From contig NZ_CP005083.1 in NCBI RefSeq assembly GCF_001563265.1, forward strand, positions 2,669,001-2,733,000: DNA of 64,000 nt, read 5' to 3'. Positions within the stretch are counted from its first letter, which is position 1. Every line of letters starts with the position of its first letter. Position numbers and translations under genes: made by a program. Source of the stretch: Sphingobium sp. TKS (lineage in GTDB: Bacteria; Pseudomonadota; Alphaproteobacteria; Sphingomonadales; Sphingomonadaceae). The notes beneath the pieces were generated by a model. It saw only the letters and a program-made list of their open reading frames with translations. It had not been told where the DNA came from and did no database searches. Of the stretch, positions 56,164-64,000 are shown one piece after another.

Positions 56164-57936
56164 TTACTTCCGCCCGAACAGTTTCTCGATATCGCGATGC
56201 CCCAGCTTCACCCAGGTTGGACGACCATGATTGCACTGGCCGCTGCGAGGCGTGATCTCCATTTCGCGGAGCAGCGCGTTCATTTCCGCGACGCTCAAGG
56301 TCCGGCCTGCGCGCACCGAGCCGTGGCAGGCCATGGTGGCGGCGACCAGATCGAGACGCTCCTTCAGGGACAGCGCACTGTCATAGGCGGCAAGGTCGTC
56401 GGCCAGGTCGGATACCAATCCCTGCACATCGCCCTGCCCCAACATCGCGGGGGTTGCGCGCACCAGCATGGCGGCGGGACCGAAGCGTTCCAGTTCGAGC
56501 CCGAAATCCTTGAGTTCCGCGATCCGCGCCTCCAGCCGGTCGCAGGCGGGTTCATCCAGTTCGACCACTTCGGGGAGGAGGAGCGCCTGCGCCGCGACGC
56601 CCTGCCCTTCCATGGCGCGGCGCATGCGTTCCAGCGTCAGACGCTCATGGGCGGCGTGCTGATCGACGATGACGAGGCCGTCCTCGGCTTCGGCCACGAT
56701 ATAGGTGCGGGCGACCTGACCGCGGGCAACGCCCAGCGGGAAACTGCTTCCTTCCGGTGCGGGCGCGGCGGCGGGTTCGGCGCGGGCTTGCGGCGGAGGC
56801 GTGAGGAAGCTGGGACGGCGTTCGGCTACGGCATAGCTGGGGATCGGCGTCCCGGCGGCTTCGAAGATCGGCATGGCGCCGATCGGCGTGGGGGAGATGG
56901 GTTCGGGTTTCCATGCGGAGAGGCCGGCGGGATCGGCATGCTGGACGGCGCGGAAACCTCCGGCATCGAGGGCGCGGCGCAGGCCGGAAACAATCATGCC
57001 CCGGATCAGCGCGGGGTCGCGGAAGCGGACCTCGGTCTTGGCGGGATGGACGTTGACGTCGACCTCCAAGGGAGGAACGTCAAGGAAAAGGGCGACGACC
57101 GGGTGCCGGTCCCTCGCCAGCATGTCGGCATAGGCGCCGCGCACCGCGCCGACGAGCAGCCGGTCGCGCACCGGACGACCATTCACGAACAGGAACTGAT
57201 GGTCGCCCACGCCCCGATTATAGGTCGGGAGCGAGGCCACGCCGGAAAGGCGCACCCCTTCCCGCTCCAGCGCGACGATCACATGATTGTCCACCAGCGC
57301 GCGGTCGGTAAGTGCGGCCACGCGGTCTTCGCGCGCCTCGTCGGCCTGTACGCCGAGCACCCGGCGGCCATCATGCTCCATGCTGAAGGCGATGGCTGGA
57401 TGCGCCATGGCGAGGCGGCGGATGACGTCGAGGCAAGCGGCATATTCCGCCTTGGCCGAGCGCAGGAATTTGCGGCGGGCGGGGACGCGAGCGAAGAGCT
57501 GCTCGACCGTGACCCGCGTGCCCGGCGGCAAGGCGGCAGGGCCCTCGCTCACCACCACGCCATTGTCGATGGTGCGGTTCCAGCCGTCCTGTCCCTGCGG
57601 CCGGCTGTCGATGGAAAGGCGCGCCACGCTGGCGATGGAGGGCAGCGCTTCACCCCGGAAACCCAGGGTGGCGACATTTTCGATCGCGTCATCGGGTAAT
57701 TTGGAGGTGGCGTGGCGTTCCAGCGCCAGCGCGATCTCTCCTGAATCCATGCCGCAACCGTCGTCGCTCACCTCGATCCGGTCGAGACCGCCATTGGAAA
57801 TGCGGATGGCGATCCGGCGCGATCCGGCATCCACTGCATTTTCAACGATTTCCTTGAGCGCGCTGGCGGGTCTTTCGACCACTTCGCCCGCAGCGATGCG
57901 ATTGACCAGATGTTCGGGCAGACGGCGTATTGACAT
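56164..57936 (-). CDS. mutL: DNA mismatch repair protein MutL
   Basis: GHKL ATPase of 590 aa coordinating mismatch repair. N-terminal motifs: IAAGEVVERPASALKEIVEN, DDGCGM, and TLGFRGEALPSI. The C-terminal endonuclease motif DQHA-X2-E-X4-E (DQHAAHERLTLE) and the CNHGRPT motif are intact, so this MutL should nick DNA itself, as in species without MutH. A long Pro/Ala linker lies between. Divergent from mreB. Confidence 0.96.
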   Translation of the reverse strand: MSIRRLPEHLVNRIAAGEVVERPASALKEIVENAVDAGSRRIAIRISNGGLDRIEVSDDGCGMDSGEIALALERHATSKLPDDAIENVATLGFRGEALPSIASVARLSIDSRPQGQDGWNRTIDNGVVVSEGPAALPPGTRVTVEQLFARVPARRKFLRSAKAEYAACLDVIRRLAMAHPAIAFSMEHDGRRVLGVQADEAREDRVAALTDRALVDNHVIVALEREGVRLSGVASLPTYNRGVGDHQFLFVNGRPVRDRLLVGAVRGAYADMLARDRHPVVALFLDVPPLEVDVNVHPAKTEVRFRDPALIRGMIVSGLRRALDAGGFRAVQHADPAGLSAWKPEPISPTPIGAMPIFEAAGTPIPSYAVAERRPSFLTPPPQARAEPAAAPAPEGSSFPLGVARGQVARTYIVAEAEDGLVIVDQHAAHERLTLERMRRAMEGQGVAAQALLLPEVVELDEPACDRLEARIAELKDFGLELERFGPAAMLVRATPAMLGQGDVQGLVSDLADDLAAYDSALSLKERLDLVAATMACHGSVRAGRTLSVAEMNALLREMEITPRSGQCNHGRPTWVKLGHRDIEKLFGRK

Positions 57937-58071
57937 TGATTAGTGACTAGCCCAAGCGAGCGCTTTCCGCGAGACACAAGCCTCAAGAAAATTTGGTTAC
58001 CCAGGGGGCGGGTGGAACGTGGGGCGAACTTTCCGACTGTCCCGGTTCGCTTCGCCGGGGCGGCGGGCTGA

Positions 58072-59128
<1,057 letters not shown>

Positions 59129-59130
<2 letters not shown>

Positions 59131-59174
59131 ATTTGTTCCGGTTCGGTTGAACCGGAACAAATTCGGCATTTTTT
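59129..59174 (+). terminator. Strong intrinsic terminator between mreB and mreC
   Basis: A perfect 16-bp stem (59129-59144 with 59149-59164) and a GGTT loop, then a T6 run at 59169-59174. It begins in the mreB stop codon. The stem is nearly symmetric around GAATTTG/CAAATTC ends, so it is also RNase III-like double-stranded RNA. Confidence 0.85.
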
Positions 59175-59239
59175 GTTTGCCGTGATTTCCGAGCCGCCAG
59201 ATGAATGTATCTGGCTTGAAATCACTTAGAGGGGAAAGC

Positions 59240-60169
59240 ATGGCGCGGCCACCCAGCCGACGCCCCGGGCACAACCGGAAGGCGCAATATAGCCTCTTCG
59301 CCAGTTATGTCGTGGCGATGACCGGCGCCGCCGTCGGCCTGCTTCTGGTGGTTGTCGCCGTTTTCGATCCGACCGGCTTCGCCGCGATCCGCATCGCGAC
59401 GGCGGAAGTCACGCGTCCGGCGTCCGTGACCTTGAAGAATATGGTGAGCGGGGTCGCCTCGATCGATGAAGTGCTGGCCAGCTATTGGCACGCGGGGTCG
59501 CAGAATGTGGCCCTGCGGCGGCAGGTGGAGGCGGACCGCAACCGGATCATCGAGGCGCAGGCGGTCGCGCAGGAAAATCTGCGGCTCAAGAAACTGCTCA
59601 AGCTTGTCGAGGATGATGGCAGCGAATTGCTGACGGCGCGGTTGATCGCCTCCTCCTCCTCCAGCACGAGGCGGTTTGCGCGGCTCAATGCCGGGCGTTG
59701 GCAGGGGGTGCGGCCGGGCATGCCTGTGCGCGCGCCGGAGGGGTTGATCGGGCGCATCCACATCACCACGCCCAATACGGCGGAGGTGCTGCTGTTGACC
59801 GACACCAGCAATATCGTGCCGGTGCGCCGGGCCAACGACAGCGTGCCTGCCATTTCCACCGGGCTTGGCGATGGGACATTGGAAATCCGGGCGCTTGCAG
59901 CGGGACGCAATCCCTTTAAGCCCGGCGACCTGCTTGTGACGTCTGGAATCGGCGGGGTCTATCAGCCCAATATTCCGGTAGCAGTGATCGTACGGATCGA
60001 GGGTGAGATCGCCTATGGCGTGCCCCTTGCCAATCCGTCCAAGGTCGACGCCGTGGTGGTCGAGCGCTCCTTCGAGGAAACGGTGACGCGGACCGACGTC
60101 AATGCATCGGCCACGCCGTTCGAGCCGGAAGCGGCGGAAAATGCGGCCGTCGGTACGCCACCGCCATGA
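59240..60169 (+). CDS. mreC: Rod-shape-determining protein MreC
   Basis: Bitopic protein of 309 aa: a membrane helix at about residues 24-45, a coiled coil (about 75-115), then a beta-rich periplasmic domain (RWQGVRPGMPVRAPEGLIGR; LLVTSGIGGVYQPNIPVA) that scaffolds PBP2 and MreD. A GGGGAAAG site precedes the ATG. Its stop overlaps mreD (ATGA). Confidence 0.94.
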   Translation: MARPPSRRPGHNRKAQYSLFASYVVAMTGAAVGLLLVVVAVFDPTGFAAIRIATAEVTRPASVTLKNMVSGVASIDEVLASYWHAGSQNVALRRQVEADRNRIIEAQAVAQENLRLKKLLKLVEDDGSELLTARLIASSSSSTRRFARLNAGRWQGVRPGMPVRAPEGLIGRIHITTPNTAEVLLLTDTSNIVPVRRANDSVPAISTGLGDGTLEIRALAAGRNPFKPGDLLVTSGIGGVYQPNIPVAVIVRIEGEIAYGVPLANPSKVDAVVVERSFEETVTRTDVNASATPFEPEAAENAAVGTPPP

Positions 60170-60693
60170 TCGACCCGCATCTGCAGCATGTGCCCCGCCT
60201 GGGCCGCCACCCTTCGCGCTTTCGGCTGGCGGGAACGCCGGTCATCACGGTGATGCTGGGATCGCTGGTGACGGCCCTGCCGGTGATCGCGCAATCGCCG
60301 GTCATGCCGCCTTTCGGCCTGTTGCTGCTGCTGTCCTGGCGGCTGCTGCGTCCGGACTTGTGGCGAACCTGGATCGGCGTGCCGCTCGGCCTGTTCGATG
60401 ACATTGCCAGCGGCCAGCCGATCGGGTCGGCCATGTGCCTGTGGACCATCACCCTGATCGGCATCGATGCGGTCGAGCATCGCATGGTTTGGCGAAGCTA
60501 TCGGCAGGACTGGTTAATCGCGTCCATGGCGATTATCTTCTGCATCGCCGGCGGCGTTTTCTTCGCGCGGATCACCGGCGGAGGAAGTATCAAGCTGTTG
60601 CTGGTTGCGCCGCAAATGCTTTGGACGGTCCTGCTCTTTCCCTTCGTCGTCCGGCAATGCGCCCGGATCGATAGCTGGCGCGTGATGGCATGA
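60166..60693 (+). CDS. mreD: Rod-shape-determining protein MreD
   Basis: Integral membrane protein of 175 aa with five predicted helices (e.g. TVMLGSLVTALPVIAQ; FGLLLLLSWRLL). Low sequence conservation, so the call relies on membrane topology, length and position between mreC and mrdA, with ATGA overlaps on both sides. Confidence 0.9.
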   Translation: MIDPHLQHVPRLGRHPSRFRLAGTPVITVMLGSLVTALPVIAQSPVMPPFGLLLLLSWRLLRPDLWRTWIGVPLGLFDDIASGQPIGSAMCLWTITLIGIDAVEHRMVWRSYRQDWLIASMAIIFCIAGGVFFARITGGGSIKLLLVAPQMLWTVLLFPFVVRQCARIDSWRVMA

Positions 60694-62756
60694 AGCTGCC
60701 CCTGCTCAAGAAGAAAACCGTTACAGAAGCCTCCCTGTCCTTCACTTTCACGCGCCGCGCGATGGTCGTGGGCGGATTGCAGGGGGCGGTCGGGGCGTTG
60801 CTGGTCGGGCGGATGGGCTGGATCAGCGTCGCGGAGAATGAGAAATATAATCTGCTGTCGGAGAGCAATCGCGTCAATCTGACGCTGATTCCGCCGCGTC
60901 GGGGATGGATTATCGACCGCAACGGGCGGCCGCTGGCGAACAACCGGACGGACTTTCGCGTCGACCTGATCCCGGAGCGGGTGACGGATGCGGAGAATAC
61001 GATCCGCAGCCTGGCCCATCTGCTGGCGCTGAGCGATGACGAGGTCGACCGGATCAAGGAAGAGCTGGACAAGTCGGCCGGCTTCCGGCCGGTGCAGGTG
61101 GCGGAAAAGCTGACCTATGATCAATATGCGGCGGTCAGCGTGCGGCTGCCCGACCTGCCGGGGGTCGCGCCCAGCCAGGGCTTTTCGCGCAACTATCCCG
61201 GCGGGGCCACGGTCGGCCATCTGCTGGGCTATGTCGGCGCAGCGTCGGCCAAGGATTATGAGGAGCGCAAGGATCCGCTGCTGATCACGCCGGGCTTCAA
61301 GGTCGGCAAGGACGGGCTGGAGCGGTCGTTCGACAGGGAACTGACCGGCAAGCCGGGCGCGAAGCGGGTGGAGGTGACCGCTCGGGGCAAGATCGTGCGG
61401 GAACTCACCACCCGGCCCGACACGCCCGGCAATCCAATCAAGCTCACCATCGATGCGGGCTTGCAGGAATATGCCGGGCGGCGGCTGGCGACGCAGAGCG
61501 GGTCGGTGGTGGTGATCGACTGCCACAATGGCGATGTGCTGGCGATGGCATCGATGCCCAGCTTCGATCCCAACAGCTTTTCCGACGGCATCAGCCATCT
61601 GGAATGGGACATGCTGTCGAAGGACGACCATGTGCCCTTGCGCAACAAGACGCTGCAGGGGCTCTATCCGCCGGGGTCGACGGTGAAGCCGATGGTGGCG
61701 CTGGCGTTGCTGGAGGCGGGGATTTCGCCCATGGATACGGTGAATTGCCCCGGCGCGATCCGGGTCGGCAACACGCTGTTCCACTGTCACAAGAAACGCG
61801 GCCATGGCTCGCTCAACATGCGGGGCGCGATCGCGCAGAGCTGCGACATCTATTTCTACACGATGGCACAGCGGATCGGCATGGACCGGATCGCCAGCAT
61901 GGCCCGGCGCGTGGGCATGGGGCAGAAATTCCAGCTCCCCTTCCCCAGCCAAAGCTTCGGCACGGTGCCGGACCCAGCGTGGAAACTGAAGAAATATAAT
62001 CAGAAATGGCAGGTCTACGACACGGTCAACGCGACCATCGGTCAGGGCTATATGCTGATCAACCCGTTGCAGATGGCCGTGATGGCGTCGCGGCTGGCGA
62101 CGGGCAGGCAATTGATGCCGAACTTCATCTTCGGCGCGCAGCGACCCTCTCCGGCGCCTGTGGGCGTGAATGAGGAGCATCTGGTGACGATCCGCGACGC
62201 GATGAGCGCGGTGGTGAACGGCGGCGGCACCGGCGGCGCGGCGCGCATTCCCCTGCCCGGCGTGATGATGGCGGGGAAGACCGGGACGGCGCAGGTACGC
62301 CGCATCACCATGGCCGAGCGCGGCGGCGGCGTGCGCAGCAACGCCTCCCTGCCCTTCAAGCTGCGCGACCATGCGCTGTTTCAGGGCTTCGCGCCGTTCG
62401 ACAACCCGCGCTATGCCATCGCCTGCATCCTCGAGCATGGCGGCCATACCAACCGCGTCGAGGACGCGCCGATGATCGCGGCGGACACGATGACCTACCT
62501 GTTCGATCAGGCCAAGGCGATGGAGAAGCTGGAGTCGATCGAAAAGGATTGGGGCGGCCCCCCCGCCGAGCGCATGGCGCGGCAGATGGCGGCCTACAGG
62601 CTGGCAAAGGCCATCGAAAAGGGTGAGGCGCCACCGCCGGAGGCGGCCAATGCGATGAATGCGGCGGAGGGAAGCAATGCCTCGACCGCCCCGCCAGCGC
62701 CAACCGCTCCGGTCGATGCCGACGATGCGCCCCCTCCGGCGGACACCGCACGATGA
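60690..62756 (+). CDS. mrdA: Penicillin-binding protein 2 (elongasome transpeptidase)
   Basis: Class B PBP of 688 aa that crosslinks peptidoglycan during cell elongation. Membrane anchor at about residues 28-48, a pedestal domain, and transpeptidase motifs STVK (S330), SCD (384-386) and KTG (530-532). About 60 C-terminal residues are Ala/Pro-rich, an extension not needed for catalysis. Coupled to mreD and rodA by ATGA overlaps. Confidence 0.96.
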   Translation: MKLPLLKKKTVTEASLSFTFTRRAMVVGGLQGAVGALLVGRMGWISVAENEKYNLLSESNRVNLTLIPPRRGWIIDRNGRPLANNRTDFRVDLIPERVTDAENTIRSLAHLLALSDDEVDRIKEELDKSAGFRPVQVAEKLTYDQYAAVSVRLPDLPGVAPSQGFSRNYPGGATVGHLLGYVGAASAKDYEERKDPLLITPGFKVGKDGLERSFDRELTGKPGAKRVEVTARGKIVRELTTRPDTPGNPIKLTIDAGLQEYAGRRLATQSGSVVVIDCHNGDVLAMASMPSFDPNSFSDGISHLEWDMLSKDDHVPLRNKTLQGLYPPGSTVKPMVALALLEAGISPMDTVNCPGAIRVGNTLFHCHKKRGHGSLNMRGAIAQSCDIYFYTMAQRIGMDRIASMARRVGMGQKFQLPFPSQSFGTVPDPAWKLKKYNQKWQVYDTVNATIGQGYMLINPLQMAVMASRLATGRQLMPNFIFGAQRPSPAPVGVNEEHLVTIRDAMSAVVNGGGTGGAARIPLPGVMMAGKTGTAQVRRITMAERGGGVRSNASLPFKLRDHALFQGFAPFDNPRYAIACILEHGGHTNRVEDAPMIAADTMTYLFDQAKAMEKLESIEKDWGGPPAERMARQMAAYRLAKAIEKGEAPPPEAANAMNAAEGSNASTAPPAPTAPVDADDAPPPADTAR

Positions 62757-63865
62757 GCATCGTTCCGGAGCCCCTGACCGAATTTCCCTGGCGCGTGCTG
62801 GGCATATTGCTCGCCATTGCGGGGTTCGGGACGCTGGTGCTGTACAGCGCCGCCGGGGGCAGCATCACGCCCTGGGCGATCAACCAGGGCGTGCGCTTCG
62901 TCATCTTTGCCGGCATGGCGCTGGTGCTGAGCCGCATTCCGCTGCGGACATTCGCCCGTTTTGCCTTCCCCGCCTATGGCCTCGTGCTGGCCGCCCTTTT
63001 TCTGGTCGAACTGATCGGCGGGGTCGCCGGGGGCAGCCAACGATGGATCAACCTCGGCTTCATGCAGTTGCAGCCTTCCGAATTCATGAAGCCGATCATC
63101 GTGCTTGCGGTCGCGCGTTTCTATGCGTTGCTGCCAGTGGGGGAAATAAGGCGCTGGAACGCCATCTGGCCGGCACTGGTGCTGATCGGCGTGCCCTTCA
63201 TGCTGGTGCTGGTGCAGCCCGACCTCGGCACCGCGACGATGATCGCGGCAGGCGGGGTGACGGTGATGTTCCTCGCGGGATTGCCGCTGCGGCTGTTCGT
63301 CGGATCGGGGCTGGCCTTCGCCGCCATCGTCCCCATCGCCTTCAGCTTCCTGCACGATTATCAGAAGAACCGCGTCCTGATCTTCATGGACCCGGAAAGC
63401 GATCCCCTGGGCGCGGGCTATCATATCAGCCAGTCGAAGATCGCCATCGGTTCGGGCGGCATATTCGGCAAGGGGTTTCTGCAGGGCACGCAGAGCCATC
63501 TCGACTATCTGCCCGAGGGGCATACCGACTTCGTCTTCGCCACCATGGCGGAGGAATGGGGGCTGATGGGCGGGGTGCTGCTGATCGGCGCCTTCATGCT
63601 GCTGTTCCGCTGGGGCATCGGCGTGTCGATGCGCGCGCAGGACAAATATGCCCGGCTGGTGGCGGCGGGGCTGACCACGACGATCTTCTTCTATGTCGCG
63701 ATCAATCTGATGATGGTCATGGGCCTGGCGCCGGTGGTGGGCATTCCCCTGCCCTTCATGTCCTATGGCGGATCGTCGATGCTGACGGTCATGCTGTGCG
63801 TCGGCATCATCATGGCCATCGAGCGGTCGGGACGGCGGCGCAGCCGGCCAGGAAGCTGGGGTTGA
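62753..63865 (+). CDS. rodA: Peptidoglycan polymerase RodA (SEDS)
   Basis: SEDS glycosyltransferase of 370 aa with about ten membrane helices that polymerises lipid II with PBP2. QRWINLGFMQLQPSEFMK and the VQPDLGTATM loop (containing the essential Asp region) and GFLQGTQSHLDYLPEGHTDF are family motifs. It ends the cluster. Confidence 0.96.
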   Translation: MSIVPEPLTEFPWRVLGILLAIAGFGTLVLYSAAGGSITPWAINQGVRFVIFAGMALVLSRIPLRTFARFAFPAYGLVLAALFLVELIGGVAGGSQRWINLGFMQLQPSEFMKPIIVLAVARFYALLPVGEIRRWNAIWPALVLIGVPFMLVLVQPDLGTATMIAAGGVTVMFLAGLPLRLFVGSGLAFAAIVPIAFSFLHDYQKNRVLIFMDPESDPLGAGYHISQSKIAIGSGGIFGKGFLQGTQSHLDYLPEGHTDFVFATMAEEWGLMGGVLLIGAFMLLFRWGIGVSMRAQDKYARLVAAGLTTTIFFYVAINLMMVMGLAPVVGIPLPFMSYGGSSMLTVMLCVGIIMAIERSGRRRSRPGSWG

Positions 63866-63883
63866 AATCGGGGTCGGAACGCC

Positions 63884-63929
63884 CCTGTTTGCAAAATTTT
63901 GCCGCGCTGGGCGATTTCCTGTTTGCAAA
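63884..63929. repeat. Two direct repeats CCTGTTTGCAAA containing the palindrome TTTGCAAA
   Basis: Copies at 63884-63895 and 63918-63929, 34 nt apart start to start. Each holds the self-complementary TTTGCAAA. They lie 19-64 nt after the rodA stop. No gene is visible between 63866 and 64000; a short GGGG/CCCC dyad at about 63870-63885 could be a weak terminator. The repeats may be an operator for the next gene beyond the window. Confidence 0.4.
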
Positions 63930-64000
63930 GTCCGATGCGACTGCTAACAGCCCGCCCACGCCAAGGCGACGGCCCGCAAGGGACTAGCCGAAAGCAGGTG

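Overview
The window looks like chromosomal DNA of a sphingomonad (Alphaproteobacteria, Sphingomonadaceae; Sphingobium or a close relative is my best guess). The reasons are the high GC content and the gene content: ETF-ubiquinone oxidoreductase, PA0069-type radical SAM enzyme, pyruvate phosphate dikinase, tandem TraB/GumN lipoproteins, CTC-type L25, and an mreBCD-mrdA-rodA cluster. Regulatory signals also fit: an alphaproteobacterial LexA box and a ROSE-type RNA thermometer. The genus is inference; no rRNA is present. I see no prophage, transposase, integrase or CRISPR array. Nearly all the DNA is densely packed housekeeping genes, many translationally coupled by ATGA, GTGA or TGATG overlaps.

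Layout. 1-4267 (minus strand): ETF-QO, a secreted/TPR protein, ispE and the start of an N-formylglutamate amidohydrolase-like gene. 4396-7438 (plus): a degenerate uracil-DNA-glycosylase-like gene, a lytic transglycosylase and moaB in one coupled operon. 7452-9110: a YbjN-type periplasmic protein divergent from a radical SAM gene whose promoter carries a LexA box. 9119-16510: dnaE (minus), a diguanylate cyclase (plus) and lolD-lolC (minus). 16511-17506: a candidate small RNA with an intrinsic terminator, then a sigma32 promoter, a ROSE-like leader and hsp20. 17512-24403 (minus): kup and the cytochrome c maturation operon ccmCDEFGHI, without ccmA/ccmB. 24588-26876: purF and an SDR. 27062-29751 (minus): cfa and a photolyase. 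29939-36651 (plus): rppH, a DUF481-like outer-membrane protein, an M20 hydrolase with astA-astB (arginine succinyltransferase pathway), a small membrane protein and a lone cobQ.

36721-39944 carries a type I secretion ABC transporter and its HlyD-type adaptor behind an AT-rich promoter, with no obvious substrate or TolC gene. Two identical tRNA-Arg(ACG) genes follow, each with a near-identical promoter. 40458-46880 holds a small membrane/HhH protein, ppdK and glyQS. 47057-48884 holds two tandem TraB/GumN lipoproteins. 48993-55582 (plus) holds rplY-pth, a phosphoglucomutase, ychF, a hypoxanthine/uracil-DNA glycosylase family gene, an NPP-type phosphodiesterase and a MaoC-like hydratase. 55584-57936 (minus) holds an unknown periplasmic protein and mutL. 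58084-63865 is the rod-shape operon, with a strong intrinsic terminator between mreB and mreCD-mrdA-rodA.

The most interesting non-coding signals are the LexA box and apparently leaderless start of the radical SAM gene, the candidate sRNA next to hsp20, the double heat-shock control of hsp20, and the mreB/mreC terminator. I found no clearly new multi-gene defence or mobile system. Start codons were chosen from ribosome-binding sites, operon overlaps and family N-termini; uncertain ones are flagged.
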